DNA of 64,000 bases, from positions 1 to 64,000 of the forward strand of contig NZ_JAUYGD010000062.1 of the NCBI RefSeq assembly GCF_030690725.1, written 5' to 3'. This document shows positions 9,751 to 18,600 of the stretch, piece after piece. The notes beneath the pieces are model-generated. The model made no database searches. It saw only the letters and a list, made by a program, of their open reading frames with translations, and was not told the origin of the DNA. The first letter of the stretch is position 1, and every line of letters starts with the position of its first letter. The translations under genes were made by a program, and so were the position numbers. This DNA comes from Pseudomonas sp. (lineage in GTDB: Bacteria > Pseudomonadota > Gammaproteobacteria > Pseudomonadales > Pseudomonadaceae).

Positions 9751-9766
9751 TGGCACAGTCCTCGCT
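9751..9766 (+). promoter_or_regulatory. Sigma-54 (-24/-12) promoter candidate, guanidine locus promoter 1
   Basis: TGGCACAGTCCTCGCT matches the sigma-54 pattern TGGCAC-N5-TTGCW with one change (TCGC for TTGC) and correct GG-to-GC spacing. The predicted start near 9777 would place the guanidine-I riboswitch in the 5' leader. Sigma-54 promoters commonly serve nitrogen assimilation through NtrC; I did not find a convincing NtrC site. Confidence 0.6.
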
Positions 9767-9836
9767 TAGCGTTTTGCGCATAAAGGAAATGCGTACGGCG
9801 GCAAGCAGCTTGCAGCCAGACAATCTGCAATGGTCG

Positions 9837-9950
9837 ACTAGGGTTCCGGTTCGCTGAGCAAGCCTGCAGCGAATGACTGGTCCGAGAGTCGACGACCTCA
9901 CGCAGTGGCCACGGCCATGGGGTTACACGGCGGGATAAAAGCCCGGGAGA
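9837..9950 (+). promoter_or_regulatory. Guanidine-I (ykkC) riboswitch, copy 1
   Basis: All the conserved blocks of the guanidine-I class are present in order: ACTAGGGTTCCG at 9837, a variable hairpin, ACTGGTCCGAGAG at ~9876, and ACACGGCGGGATAAAAGCCCGGGAGA-type 3' block ending near 9950. It lies 55 bases before the first binding-protein gene. Ligand binding normally turns expression on. The blocks match copy 2 nearly base for base, while the variable stems differ in length and sequence. Confidence 0.93.
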
Positions 9951-10005
9951 ACGCACAGCACTGCTGTTCGCTTTCCTGTTCCCGCTGACTGACCCGAGGT
10001 TACCC

Positions 10006-11082
10006 ATGCCGCTATCCACCCTGCTCGCCCGCCTGACTGCCACCTGCCTGCTCGCCGCCCTGCTGCTGCAACCGGCCACTGCTGCGAATGAGCCGAAAAC
10101 CTTCAAGCTGTGCTGGTCGATCTTCGCCGGCTGGATGCCCTGGGGCTATGCCGCCACTGAAGGCATCGTCAACAAGTGGGCCGAGCAGTACGGCATCCGT
10201 ATCGAAGTCAGCGAAGTGCCGGATTACGTCGGCTCCATCGAGCGTTACAGCGCCGGGGAGTTCGATGCCTGCTCGATGACCAATATGGACGCGCTGACCA
10301 TCCCAGCTGCCGCAGGCGTCGACTCTACCGCGCTGATCATCGGCGACTTCTCCAACGGTGCGGATGCCATTCTGCTGCGCGGCCCGGGCCTGACGCTGAA
10401 AGACCTCAAGGGCAAGACCGTGCTGCTGGTGGAGAACTCGGTGTCGCATTACCTGCTCAGCCGCGCCTTGGAATGGGCCCTGCTCAAGCCTGAGGATGTG
10501 ACCATCCAGCACGTCTCAGACACGCAGATTGCCGAGGCCTTTCTCGCTGGCCAGGGTGATGCGGTGATTACCTGGAACCCGATCCTGGCCAAGATCAAGC
10601 AGCAGACCCAGGTCAGCCAGGTATTCAGCTCCAACCTGATTCCCGGCGAGATCGTCGACCTCACCGTGGTCAACAGCAAGGTCCTCGCCGCCCACCCGGA
10701 GCTGGGTAAAGCGCTGACCGGCGCCTGGTTCGAAACCCAGCGTCTGATGGGTATGCCCACCGATGCAGGGCGCGCGGCACGAGCGAAGATGGCCAGCGCC
10801 GCCGGCACTACGCCGGAGGATTTCAGCCAGCAACTCGACACCCTGCGCTCGTTCTACTCACCGCGTTACGCCCTGGCCTTTGCCCGCGCCAACAAGATGC
10901 CCGAGCTGATGCAACGGGTCGCCCAGTTCGCCGACCAGCAGAAACTGCTCGGCAACGACGGCAAGGGCCTGGACAAGCTGGGTATCGCCTTCAGCGGTGA
11001 GCGCAGCCTGGGCAATGCCGAGAACATCCTGCTGCGCTTCGATGGAAGCTATATGCAGATGGCCGCAGAAAAGAATCTTTGA
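10006..11082 (+). CDS. ABC transporter periplasmic substrate-binding protein 1 (guanidine locus)
   Basis: 358 aa NitT/TauT-type (NMT1-like) solute-binding protein with a Sec signal peptide (cleavage near TAA-N at ~27). The core has FKLCWSIFAGWMPWGY, GEFDACSMTNMDAL and IIGDFSNGADAI, the last two typical of the ligand cleft in this subfamily. It is probably the first gene of the guanidine uptake and use operon, placed directly behind guanidine-I riboswitch copy 1. It is clearly paralogous to the gene at 11434 over its full length, but more divergent in the C-terminal lobe. The ligand is inferred from the riboswitch and the enzymes downstream to be guanidine or a close derivative. GAGG lies upstream of the ATG. 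Confidence 0.87.
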   Translation: MPLSTLLARLTATCLLAALLLQPATAANEPKTFKLCWSIFAGWMPWGYAATEGIVNKWAEQYGIRIEVSEVPDYVGSIERYSAGEFDACSMTNMDALTIPAAAGVDSTALIIGDFSNGADAILLRGPGLTLKDLKGKTVLLVENSVSHYLLSRALEWALLKPEDVTIQHVSDTQIAEAFLAGQGDAVITWNPILAKIKQQTQVSQVFSSNLIPGEIVDLTVVNSKVLAAHPELGKALTGAWFETQRLMGMPTDAGRAARAKMASAAGTTPEDFSQQLDTLRSFYSPRYALAFARANKMPELMQRVAQFADQQKLLGNDGKGLDKLGIAFSGERSLGNAENILLRFDGSYMQMAAEKNL

Positions 11083-11187
11083 TCAGACGCCCCGCAATGC
11101 AGCACGCGAGCACCGCCACGCACCGCCGGGGCGCATAACCCTGGCCTGGCACCAGCAGAAACCGCGTGCCAGCGGGCTAGATCAAGC

Positions 11188-11203
11188 TGGCACGATGTTC
11201 GCA
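11188..11203 (+). promoter_or_regulatory. Sigma-54 (-24/-12) promoter candidate, guanidine locus promoter 2
   Basis: TGGCACGATGTTCGCA is a strong fit to TGGCACG-N4-TTGCW with one change. The predicted start near 11214 lies ~55 bases before guanidine-I riboswitch copy 2, the same layout as promoter 1. The independent recurrence of promoter plus riboswitch supports both calls. Confidence 0.65.
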
Positions 11204-11268
11204 GTACCTACCTCGTGCAGGAACAACCCGCTGCGGCGGGATCGCGGCACCACAATTTGCAATAGCTG

Positions 11269-11366
11269 ACTAGGGTTCCGATCCGCAGATCACAGATCTG
11301 CGGGTGACTGGTCCGAGAGTTGGCGACCTCCTTCGAGGTTACACGGCGGGATAAAAGCCCGGGAGA
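11269..11366 (+). promoter_or_regulatory. Guanidine-I (ykkC) riboswitch, copy 2
   Basis: ACTAGGGTTCCG at 11269, a GATCCGCAGAT...ATCTGCGG hairpin, GACTGGTCCGAGAG at ~11307, the ACCTCCTTCGAGGTT hairpin and the ACGGCGGGATAAAAGCCCGGGAGA-type block ending at 11366 reproduce the class consensus. A CCCCACCCGTGGGG hairpin follows before the ribosome-binding site of the second binding-protein gene, 67 bases downstream. Confidence 0.93.
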
Positions 11367-11433
11367 ACGCGCCCCACCCGTGGGGAACCGCCGCGCACTC
11401 CTGCCCGTACTTTCTCGAACTGGAGGCTCCACC

Positions 11434-12501
11434 ATGCGTAAGACCCGTCTGTGTTCAGTACTCGCCGCCGGCCTGGCCGCTGCCATCAGCGTCAACAGCC
11501 ACGCCGCGCCGAAATCCGACTTCAGCGTCTGCTGGACCATCTACGCCGGCTGGATGCCGTGGGAATACGGCGCCGCAGAAGGCATCGTCGACAAGTGGGC
11601 GAAAAAGTACGACATCAATATCGATGTGGTGCAGATCAACGATTACGTCGAGTCGATCAACCAGTACAGCGCCGGCCAGTTCGACGGCTGCACCATGACC
11701 AATATGGATGCCCTGACCATCCCGGCAGCTGGCGGCGTGGACAGCACCGCGCTGATCATCGGCGACTTCTCCAACGGCAACGACGGCGTCGTGCTCAAAG
11801 GCGAGAAGAAGACCCTGGGCGACCTCAAGGGCCAGAACGTCAACCTGGTCGAGCTGTCCGTTTCCCACTACCTGCTGGCCCGCGGCCTGGAAAAAGCCGG
11901 CCTCAGCGAGAAAGACCTGAAAGTGGTCAACACTTCCGACGCCGACATGGTTGCCGCCTTCTCCACCAGCGACGTCACCGCCGTGACCACCTGGAACCCG
12001 CTGCTGGCCGAGATCGAAGCCACACCGAGCGTGACCAAGGTCTTCGATTCCAGCCAGATCCCCGGGGAAATCATCGACCTGATGGTGGTCAACAGCGACA
12101 CCCTCAAGGACAACCCGGCCTTCGGCAAAGCGCTGACCGGCGCCTGGTACGAAATCATGGCCACCATGAGTGCCGACACCCCGGCCGGCAAGGCCGCCCG
12201 CGAGCATATGGCCAAAGCCTCCGGTACTGACCTGGCTGGCTACGAAGCACAGCTTGCAGCGACCAAGATGTTCTATTCGGCCAAGGACGCCGTGGCCTTC
12301 GCCACCAGCCCGAAACTGCCGGCCACCATGACCAAGGTCGCCGAGTTCTCCTTCGGCCACGGCCTGCTCGGTGAAGGCGCGCAAAGTGCCGATGCCATCG
12401 GTATGGGCTTCGCCAAGGGCGTGACCACCGGCGACACCGGCAATCTCAAGCTGCGCTTCGACCCCAGCTATATGCAGATGGCGGCTGACGGCACGCTGTA
12501 A
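11434..12501 (+). CDS. ABC transporter periplasmic substrate-binding protein 2 (guanidine locus)
   Basis: 355 aa paralogue of the protein at 10006, with a signal peptide (MRKTRLCSVL..., cleavage after SHA-A at ~24). It shares CWTIYAGWMPWEYGAAEGI, QFDGCTMTNMDALTIPAA and LIIGDFSNGNDGV. The ATG at 11434 follows CTGGAGG at good spacing; the open frame extends upstream through the riboswitch and is not used. It is followed after 72 bases (with a strong hairpin) by the single permease and ATPase genes, so both binding proteins probably deliver to the same transporter. Substrate inferred as guanidine or a related cation. Confidence 0.88.
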   Translation: MRKTRLCSVLAAGLAAAISVNSHAAPKSDFSVCWTIYAGWMPWEYGAAEGIVDKWAKKYDINIDVVQINDYVESINQYSAGQFDGCTMTNMDALTIPAAGGVDSTALIIGDFSNGNDGVVLKGEKKTLGDLKGQNVNLVELSVSHYLLARGLEKAGLSEKDLKVVNTSDADMVAAFSTSDVTAVTTWNPLLAEIEATPSVTKVFDSSQIPGEIIDLMVVNSDTLKDNPAFGKALTGAWYEIMATMSADTPAGKAAREHMAKASGTDLAGYEAQLAATKMFYSAKDAVAFATSPKLPATMTKVAEFSFGHGLLGEGAQSADAIGMGFAKGVTTGDTGNLKLRFDPSYMQMAADGTL

Positions 12502-12513
12502 CGCCTTCCCTAC

Positions 12514-12535
12514 CCTCTCCCGCTTGCGGGAGAGG
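12514..12535 (+). terminator. Hairpin between binding-protein and permease genes (possible attenuator or repeat)
   Basis: CCTCTCCCGC-TT-GCGGGAGAGG, a perfect 10-bp stem without a T-run. It may trim or stabilise the upstream mRNA so that the binding protein is made in excess over the permease. The same sequence type is a common dispersed intergenic hairpin in proteobacteria. Confidence 0.5.
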
Positions 12536-12573
12536 CTTCGGGGGAGTGGGCCCAAGCCACACGAGAACACTCT

Positions 12574-13389
12574 ATGCGCCTGATCAACCGCCACCCGGAT
12601 CGCAGCGGTCGCCTGCTGCTGATCCTGCTGCCCTTCGCCCTGCTGCTGTTCGCCTATTTCGCAGGCTCGGCGCAGCGGCTGACGGAAAACCCCAACGACA
12701 AACTGCTGCCCAGCGCCAGCCAGATGGTGGCGGCGGTTGATCGCCTGGCCTTTACCGAGGACAAGCGCAGCGGCAACTACCTGTTCTGGCAGGACAGCGC
12801 CGCCAGCCTGTCACGCCTGGCCATGGGCATCGGCATCGCCGCCATCGCCGGGCTGTGCCTGGGTATCGCAGCCGGCATCATTCCGCTGTTTGGCGCGCCG
12901 TTGTCGCCTCTGCTCACAGTGCTGTCGATGGTGCCGCCGCTGGCAATTCTGCCCATCCTGTTTATCGTTTTTGGCCTCGGCGAGCTGTCCAAGGTGATGT
13001 TGATCGTCATCGGCATCACCCCCTGCATCGCCCGCGACCTGGAACAACGTGCCCGCGAGATTCCCCAGGAAATCCTGATCAAGGCGCAGACCCTGGGTGC
13101 CAGCACCTGGACCCTGATTCTGCGTGTGGTGCTGCCGCAATTGCTGCCGCGCCTGCTGATCTCCCTGCGTCTGATGCTCGGCTCGGCCTGGCTGTTTCTG
13201 ATTGCCGCCGAGGCCATCGCCAGCACCGACGGCCTGGGCTACCGGATCTTCCTGGTGCGCCGCTATATGGCCATGGACGTGATCCTGCCCTACGTGGTGT
13301 GGATCACCCTGCTCGCCTGGCTAATGGACCTGGGCCTGCGCCAGACCATCCGCGTGTGCTTCCCCTGGTACGAGGGGGCCAAGGCATGA
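12574..13389 (+). CDS. ABC transporter permease (guanidine locus)
   Basis: 271 aa inner-membrane protein of the BPD_transp_1 family with about six hydrophobic segments, beginning at ~12-30. The EAA-loop region reads EIPQEILIKAQTLGASTWTL (residues ~163-185), the docking site for the ATPase. It is the only permease in the locus, so it is likely a homodimer. Its stop codon overlaps the start of the ATPase gene (ATGA), indicating translational coupling. Confidence 0.88.
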   Translation: MRLINRHPDRSGRLLLILLPFALLLFAYFAGSAQRLTENPNDKLLPSASQMVAAVDRLAFTEDKRSGNYLFWQDSAASLSRLAMGIGIAAIAGLCLGIAAGIIPLFGAPLSPLLTVLSMVPPLAILPILFIVFGLGELSKVMLIVIGITPCIARDLEQRAREIPQEILIKAQTLGASTWTLILRVVLPQLLPRLLISLRLMLGSAWLFLIAAEAIASTDGLGYRIFLVRRYMAMDVILPYVVWITLLAWLMDLGLRQTIRVCFPWYEGAKA

Positions 13390-14180
13390 GCGCCTTTATC
13401 GAAGTGAAGAATGTCTGGCAGGAGTATGGAGACCAGGTTGTTCTGGAGCGCCTGAACCTGAGCATCAACGAAGGCGAGTTCTGCACCCTGGTCGGTGCAT
13501 CCGGCTGCGGTAAATCGACCTTTCTGCGCCTGCTGCTCGGTCAGGAGCGCGCCAGCCGGGGCGAAATCCTGCTCGGCGGTGAGCCGCTGGCTGCCGAACC
13601 CGATAGCAGCCGTGGCGTGGTATTTCAGCGCTACTCGGTGTTCCCACACCTGAGTGTGCTGGACAACGTCGCCATCGGCCTGGAGTTACCGCGCTCGAAA
13701 CTGCTCGGCCGACTGTTTGGCGCCGCCAAGCGCGAAGCCCGCGAGCAAGCGGCGGTGATTCTGCACAAGGTCGGCCTCGGCCACGCCCTGGACAAATACC
13801 CCAGCCAGCTCTCCGGCGGCATGCAGCAACGCCTGGCGATTGCCCAGGCGCTGATCATGCAACCGCGCGTGCTGCTGCTCGACGAACCCTTCGGCGCCCT
13901 CGATCCCGGCATCCGCAAGGACATGCACGGCCTGCTGCTGGAGCTGTGGCACGAAACCAAGCTCACCGTATTTATGGTCACCCACGACCTGAGCGAGGGC
14001 TTCAGCCTCGGCACCCGTCTGCTGGTGTTCGACAAGACCCGCATTGACCCACACGCGCCGAACGCCTTCGGCGCGCGCATTACCTACGACATCCCCCTCA
14101 ACAGTGACCGCCGCGCCACCCGCGCCGCCGTCGAAGCGTTGCCCGCGCATATCGCCGGCAATCTGCAACCGGCCCTGTAG
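13386..14180 (+). CDS. ABC transporter ATP-binding protein (guanidine locus)
   Basis: 264 aa cytoplasmic nucleotide-binding subunit. Walker A GASGCGKST (~37-45), Q-loop VVFQRYSVFP, signature LSGGMQQR, Walker B LLLDEPFGALD and the switch histidine in MVTHDLSEG are all intact. The ATG at 13386 overlaps the permease stop codon; the longer reading upstream is in the wrong context. Together with the permease and the two binding proteins it forms a NitT/TauT-type importer. Confidence 0.92.
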   Translation: MSAFIEVKNVWQEYGDQVVLERLNLSINEGEFCTLVGASGCGKSTFLRLLLGQERASRGEILLGGEPLAAEPDSSRGVVFQRYSVFPHLSVLDNVAIGLELPRSKLLGRLFGAAKREAREQAAVILHKVGLGHALDKYPSQLSGGMQQRLAIAQALIMQPRVLLLDEPFGALDPGIRKDMHGLLLELWHETKLTVFMVTHDLSEGFSLGTRLLVFDKTRIDPHAPNAFGARITYDIPLNSDRRATRAAVEALPAHIAGNLQPAL

Positions 14181-14189
14181 GAGCACCCA

Positions 14190-14918
14190 ATGACTGCCTC
14201 ATTAAGCCTGCGCCCCACGCTCTACGAAGAGCTCGTTCCCGGCGGCGGCCATACCTCCTTTGTGCTCAAGCGCGGCCAACTGCTGCGCATTACCGACCTG
14301 CAAGGCGGCGCCAATGCCAGCCTGCTACTACTCAATGCTGCGGAGAAAAGCGAACGGCTAAACCTGCCCGACAGCCTCAAATGCCAGCACACCGCCAAGC
14401 TCACCGCCGGCCACTGCCTGTATTCGGATATGGGTCGCGTGCTCGCTGCCATCACCGCCGATACCTGCGGCTGGCATGACAGCTTCGGCGGCGTACTGAA
14501 CGCCACCGAGGTGCAAGAAAAGTACGGCAACGGCAACTATCAGCAACTGCGCAACGGCTTCTTCCGCAACGGCGTGGACAACCTGCTGGTGGAAATGGGC
14601 AAGTGGAACCTCAATCTGCAAGACCTGCTGATGTGCCTCAACCTGTTCAGCAAGGTCACGGTCGACAGCGACGGCTGCTTCCACTTCCAGCCGGGCAACT
14701 CCAAGGCCGGCGAATACATCGAGCTGTACGCGCCGATGGACACCCTGGTGGTACTCACCGCCCTGCAGCACCCCATGGACCCCAGCCCCGACTACGCGCC
14801 CAAGCCGCTGCAACTGAGCTGGCACAAGGTCGAAAGCGACGGCATCAGCGTGCTGTGCCGCACCTCGCGCCCGGAAAACGCCCGTGGCTTCCATAACACC
14901 GAACGTCTGTATATCTGA
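14190..14918 (+). CDS. DUF1989 protein, carboxyguanidine deiminase subunit (urea-carboxylase-associated)
   Basis: 242 aa, one of the two DUF1989 proteins long annotated as urea carboxylase-associated. In guanidine-degrading bacteria such a pair forms carboxyguanidine deiminase, which converts carboxyguanidine to allophanate (N-carboxyurea) and ammonia. Visible family motifs are [13 protein letters not shown] (Cys/His, probable metal or catalytic site) and [16 protein letters not shown]. It starts 9 bases after the ATPase gene with GGAG upstream. Paralogous to the next gene. Assignment as the larger or smaller subunit by name is not attempted. Confidence 0.85.
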   Translation: MTASLSLRPTLYEELVPGGGHTSFVLKRGQLLRITDLQGGANASLLLLNAAEKSERLNLPDSLKCQHTAKLTAGHCLYSDMGRVLAAITADTCGWHDSFGGVLNATEVQEKYGNGNYQQLRNGFFRNGVDNLLVEMGKWNLNLQDLLMCLNLFSKVTVDSDGCFHFQPGNSKAGEYIELYAPMDTLVVLTALQHPMDPSPDYAPKPLQLSWHKVESDGISVLCRTSRPENARGFHNTERLYI

Positions 14919-14929
14919 GGCCGGCCAGC

Positions 14930-15565
14930 ATGACTCTTATCTCAAGCGACAAGCACCCGGAAGCTGCGGTGTACCGCGCCACCATCGCCGCTGGCGAACC
15001 CTTTCTCTGCGAAGTAAAAGCCGGCCAGACCCTGCGCCTGCTCGACCTGGAAGGCAATCAGGCGGTCGATACGCTGTTCTATTCGGCGCGCAACCCGCGC
15101 GAGCGCTATGACGTGCAACGCACCCTGCGCAAACAGAACCGCGTGTACCTAACCACCGGCAGCGTGCTGTATTCCAACCTGGGCCAGCCGATGCTGACCA
15201 TCAGCGCCGACACCTGCGGCCGCCACGACACCCTCGGCGGCGCCTGCGCCCAGGAGAGCAACACCGTGCGCTACGCCCTGGACAAGCGCTATATGCACAG
15301 CTGCCGCGACAACTTTTTGCGCGCCAGCCTGCATGACGGCCGCCTGAACAAGGCCGACATCAGCGCCAATATCAACTTCTTTATGAACGTGCCAGTCACC
15401 CCCGAAGGCGGCCTGACCTTTGAAGACGGCATCTCCGCCGCCGGCAAATACGTCGAGCTCAAGGCGCATATGGACGTGATCGTGCTGATCTCCAACTGCC
15501 CGCAACTGAACAACCCGTGCAACGGCTACAACCCGACTCCGGCTGAAGTGCTGGTGTGGGATTGA
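14930..15565 (+). CDS. DUF1989 protein, second carboxyguanidine deiminase subunit
   Basis: 211 aa paralogue of the preceding gene, starting 11 bases after its stop. It carries [15 protein letters not shown], the conserved cysteine motif of the family, and [19 protein letters not shown] near the N-terminus. Together the two likely form a heteromeric enzyme acting on the product of the carboxylase encoded next. A gap of 113 bases separates it from the carboxylase gene, with an 11-base GC-rich dyad (accacGGacgaCCgtggt) in between. Confidence 0.86.
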   Translation: MTLISSDKHPEAAVYRATIAAGEPFLCEVKAGQTLRLLDLEGNQAVDTLFYSARNPRERYDVQRTLRKQNRVYLTTGSVLYSNLGQPMLTISADTCGRHDTLGGACAQESNTVRYALDKRYMHSCRDNFLRASLHDGRLNKADISANINFFMNVPVTPEGGLTFEDGISAAGKYVELKAHMDVIVLISNCPQLNNPCNGYNPTPAEVLVWD

Positions 15566-15678
15566 TGGCCGCCCTTCGCCGCAGAGCGAAGAGCGAGTAA
15601 ACGCCTTTCAACCACGGACGACCGTGGTGCAGACCGAATACCGCGGGACGGCCCGCCCACCCTTTCGAGGGCATCGCC

Positions 15679-18600
15679 ATGTTCAACAAACTGCTGATCG
15701 CCAACCGTGGCGCCATCGCCTGCCGCATCCTGCGCACGCTACGCACCCTTGATGTACAGGGCGTAGCCGTCTACTCCGAAGCCGACGCAGCCAGCCTGCA
15801 TATTCAACAGGCCGACGAAGCGCACAGCCTGGGCGAAGGCCCGGCTGCGGGCACCTACCTGGTGGTCGAGAAGATTCTCGCCGTGGCCAAGCAGAGCGGC
15901 GCCACGGCCATCCACCCCGGTTACGGTTTTCTCTCGGAAAACGCCGCCTTTGCCGAAGCCTGCGAAGCCGCCGGTATTGCCTTTGTCGGCCCAACGCCAG
16001 AACAGCTGCGCGTTTTCGGCCTCAAGCACACCGCCCGCGCCCTGGCCAAACAGCATGGCGTGCCGATGCTCGAAGGCACCGAACTACTGGAAGACCTCGA
16101 CGCCGCGTTGGTCGCAGGCGAACAGGTCGGCTACCCGGTGATGCTGAAAAGCACTGCCGGCGGCGGCGGTATCGGCATGCGCGTATGCAACAGCGCCGCC
16201 GAGCTGAGTGACGCCTTCGAGGCCGTCAAACGCCTGGGGCAGAACAACTTCAGCGACAGCGGCGTATTTATCGAAAAATACATCCAGCGCGCCCGCCATC
16301 TGGAAGTACAGGTATTTGGCGATGGTCGCGGCGAAGTGCTGGCCCTCGGCGTACGCGACTGCTCGGTGCAGCGGCGCAACCAGAAGGTACTGGAAGAAAC
16401 CCCGGCACCCAACCTGCCAGCCGGCATGGCCGAGGAACTCTGCGCGGCGGCGATCAAGCTGGCCAAGGCGGTCAGCTACCGCAGCGCCGGCACCGTGGAA
16501 TTCGTTTACGACAGCGAGGCGGCACGCTTCTATTTCCTTGAGGTGAACACCCGCCTGCAAGTCGAGCACGGCGTTACCGAACAGGTGTGGGGCGTCGACC
16601 TGGTGCGCTGGATGATCGAACTGGCGGCTGGCGATCTGGCTCCGCTGAGCGAGCTTGCGAAAGATCTGAAACCCAACGGCCACGCCATTCAAGCGCGCCT
16701 GTATGCCGAAGACCCGGGTCGCGACTTCCAGCCGAGCCCCGGCCTGCTTACCGCCGTGCAATTCCCTGCGGCCGACGGTAAGAGCCTCCGCATCGACACC
16801 TGGGTCGAAGCCGGCTGCGAAATCCCGCCCTACTTCGACCCGATGATCGCCAAGGTCATCACCTGGGCCGATAGCCGCGAAGCGGCCAGCGCCGCCCTAG
16901 GCCAGGCCCTGGCCGATACCCTGCTGTATGGCGTGGAAACCAATAGCCAGTACCTGCGGCAGATCCTCACTGACGCACCGTTCGCCAGCGGCAACCCCTG
17001 GACCCGTTGCCTGGAAGGCCTGATTTATCAGGCCAACACCTTCGAAGTGCTAAGCGCCGGCACCCAAACCACCGTGCAGGACTTCCCCGGCCGCCTCGGC
17101 TACTGGGCAGTCGGCGTGCCGCCCTCCGGGCCAATGGACAGCCGCGCTTTGCGCCTGGGCAACCGCCTGCTGGGCAACGAGACAGATGCCGCCGGCCTGG
17201 AAATCACCATGAGCGGCCCGACCCTGCGCTTTAACACCGACGCAGTGGTGGCGGTCACTGGTGCGCCAATCCCACTGAGCGTCGATGGCATTGAGCAGCC
17301 ACTGAATACCGCACTGCTGATCAAAGCCGGCAGCACCCTGAGCCTCGGCACCATTGCCGGCGCGGGCGCACGCAGCTATCTAAGCCTGCGTGGCGGTGTG
17401 CAGGTGCCGGATTATCTCGGCAGCAAAAGCACCTTTACCCTCGGCCAGTTCGGCGGCCACGGCGGCCGCGCCCTGCGCGCCGGTGACGTGCTGCATATCC
17501 CCGCGATGACCGACCTTCAAGCCGGCGCACAACTGCCAGCCGCACTGTGCACCGCCCTGCCCGCCGTGCGCGAAATCCGCGTGATCTACGGCCCGCACGG
17601 CGCGCCGGAATACTTCACGCCGGCCTATATCGACACCTTCCTCGCCACCGACTGGGAAGTGCACTTCAACTCCAGCCGCACCGGCGTGCGCCTGATCGGC
17701 CCGAAACCGGAGTGGGTGCGCGACAGCGGCGGCGAAGCCGGCCTGCACCCGTCGAATATCCACGACAACCCGTATGCGATTGGCGCGGTGGACTTCACCG
17801 GCGATATGCCGGTAATCCTCGGCCCGGACGGCCCGAGCCTGGGCGGCTTCGTCTGCCCGGTGACCATCATCGAAGCCGACCTGTGGCAGCTGGGCCAGCT
17901 TAAGGCCGGCGACAAGGTGCGCTTTGCGCCGGTGGATATCGCCAGCGCGCGGAAATTGGCCAAGGCCAGCAATGCAGAAACAAGTGACCTGGTAGCCCGG
18001 CTGCAATCCGGGGCCGATATGCCGCCGAGTTCCCCGAGTGCATCCGAGCTACAAAGCCCCATCGTTCTCGATATCGGCGAAGCCGATAAACGTCTGGTCG
18101 CGCGCCTGTCTGGCGACACCCATCTGCTGCTGGAAATCGGTGCAGCGGAGCTGGATCTGGTGCTGCGCTTCCGCGGCCATGCGCTGATGCAGGCGCTGGA
18201 AGCCAAGCAGCTGGTTGGGGTGATCGACCTCACTCCGGGCATTCGCTCGCTGCAGGTGCATTACCAACCGGAAACCCTGGCCCTTAGCGATCTGCTCGGC
18301 ATAGTCGCCGGCGAATGGGACGCCGTGTGCGCCGCGCAGGACCTGCGCGTGCCGTCGCGCATCGTCCATCTGCCGCTGTCCTGGGATGACCCGGCCTGCC
18401 AGCTGGCGATCGAGAAATACATGACCACGGTGCGCAAGGACGCGCCCTGGTGCCCGAGCAACCTGGAATTTATCCGCCGGATCAACGACCTGCCCAATCT
18501 CGATGAGGTGTACAGAACGGTCTTTGAAGCCAGCTATCTGGTGATGGGCCTGGGCGACGTCTATCTCGGCGCGCCGGTGGCCACGCCGCTCGATCCGCGC

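Noticed and set aside
11103..11187. NtrC enhancer sites upstream of the second sigma-54 promoter
   Set aside because: TGGCAC...GTGCCA is present but with a 13-base spacer instead of the 7 expected between GCAC and GTGC, so it does not fit the consensus.
11455..12594. A 379-codon reverse frame opposite binding protein 2
   Set aside because: Mirror of a clear binding-protein gene in a riboswitch-led operon; composition is Gly/Val/His-rich low quality.
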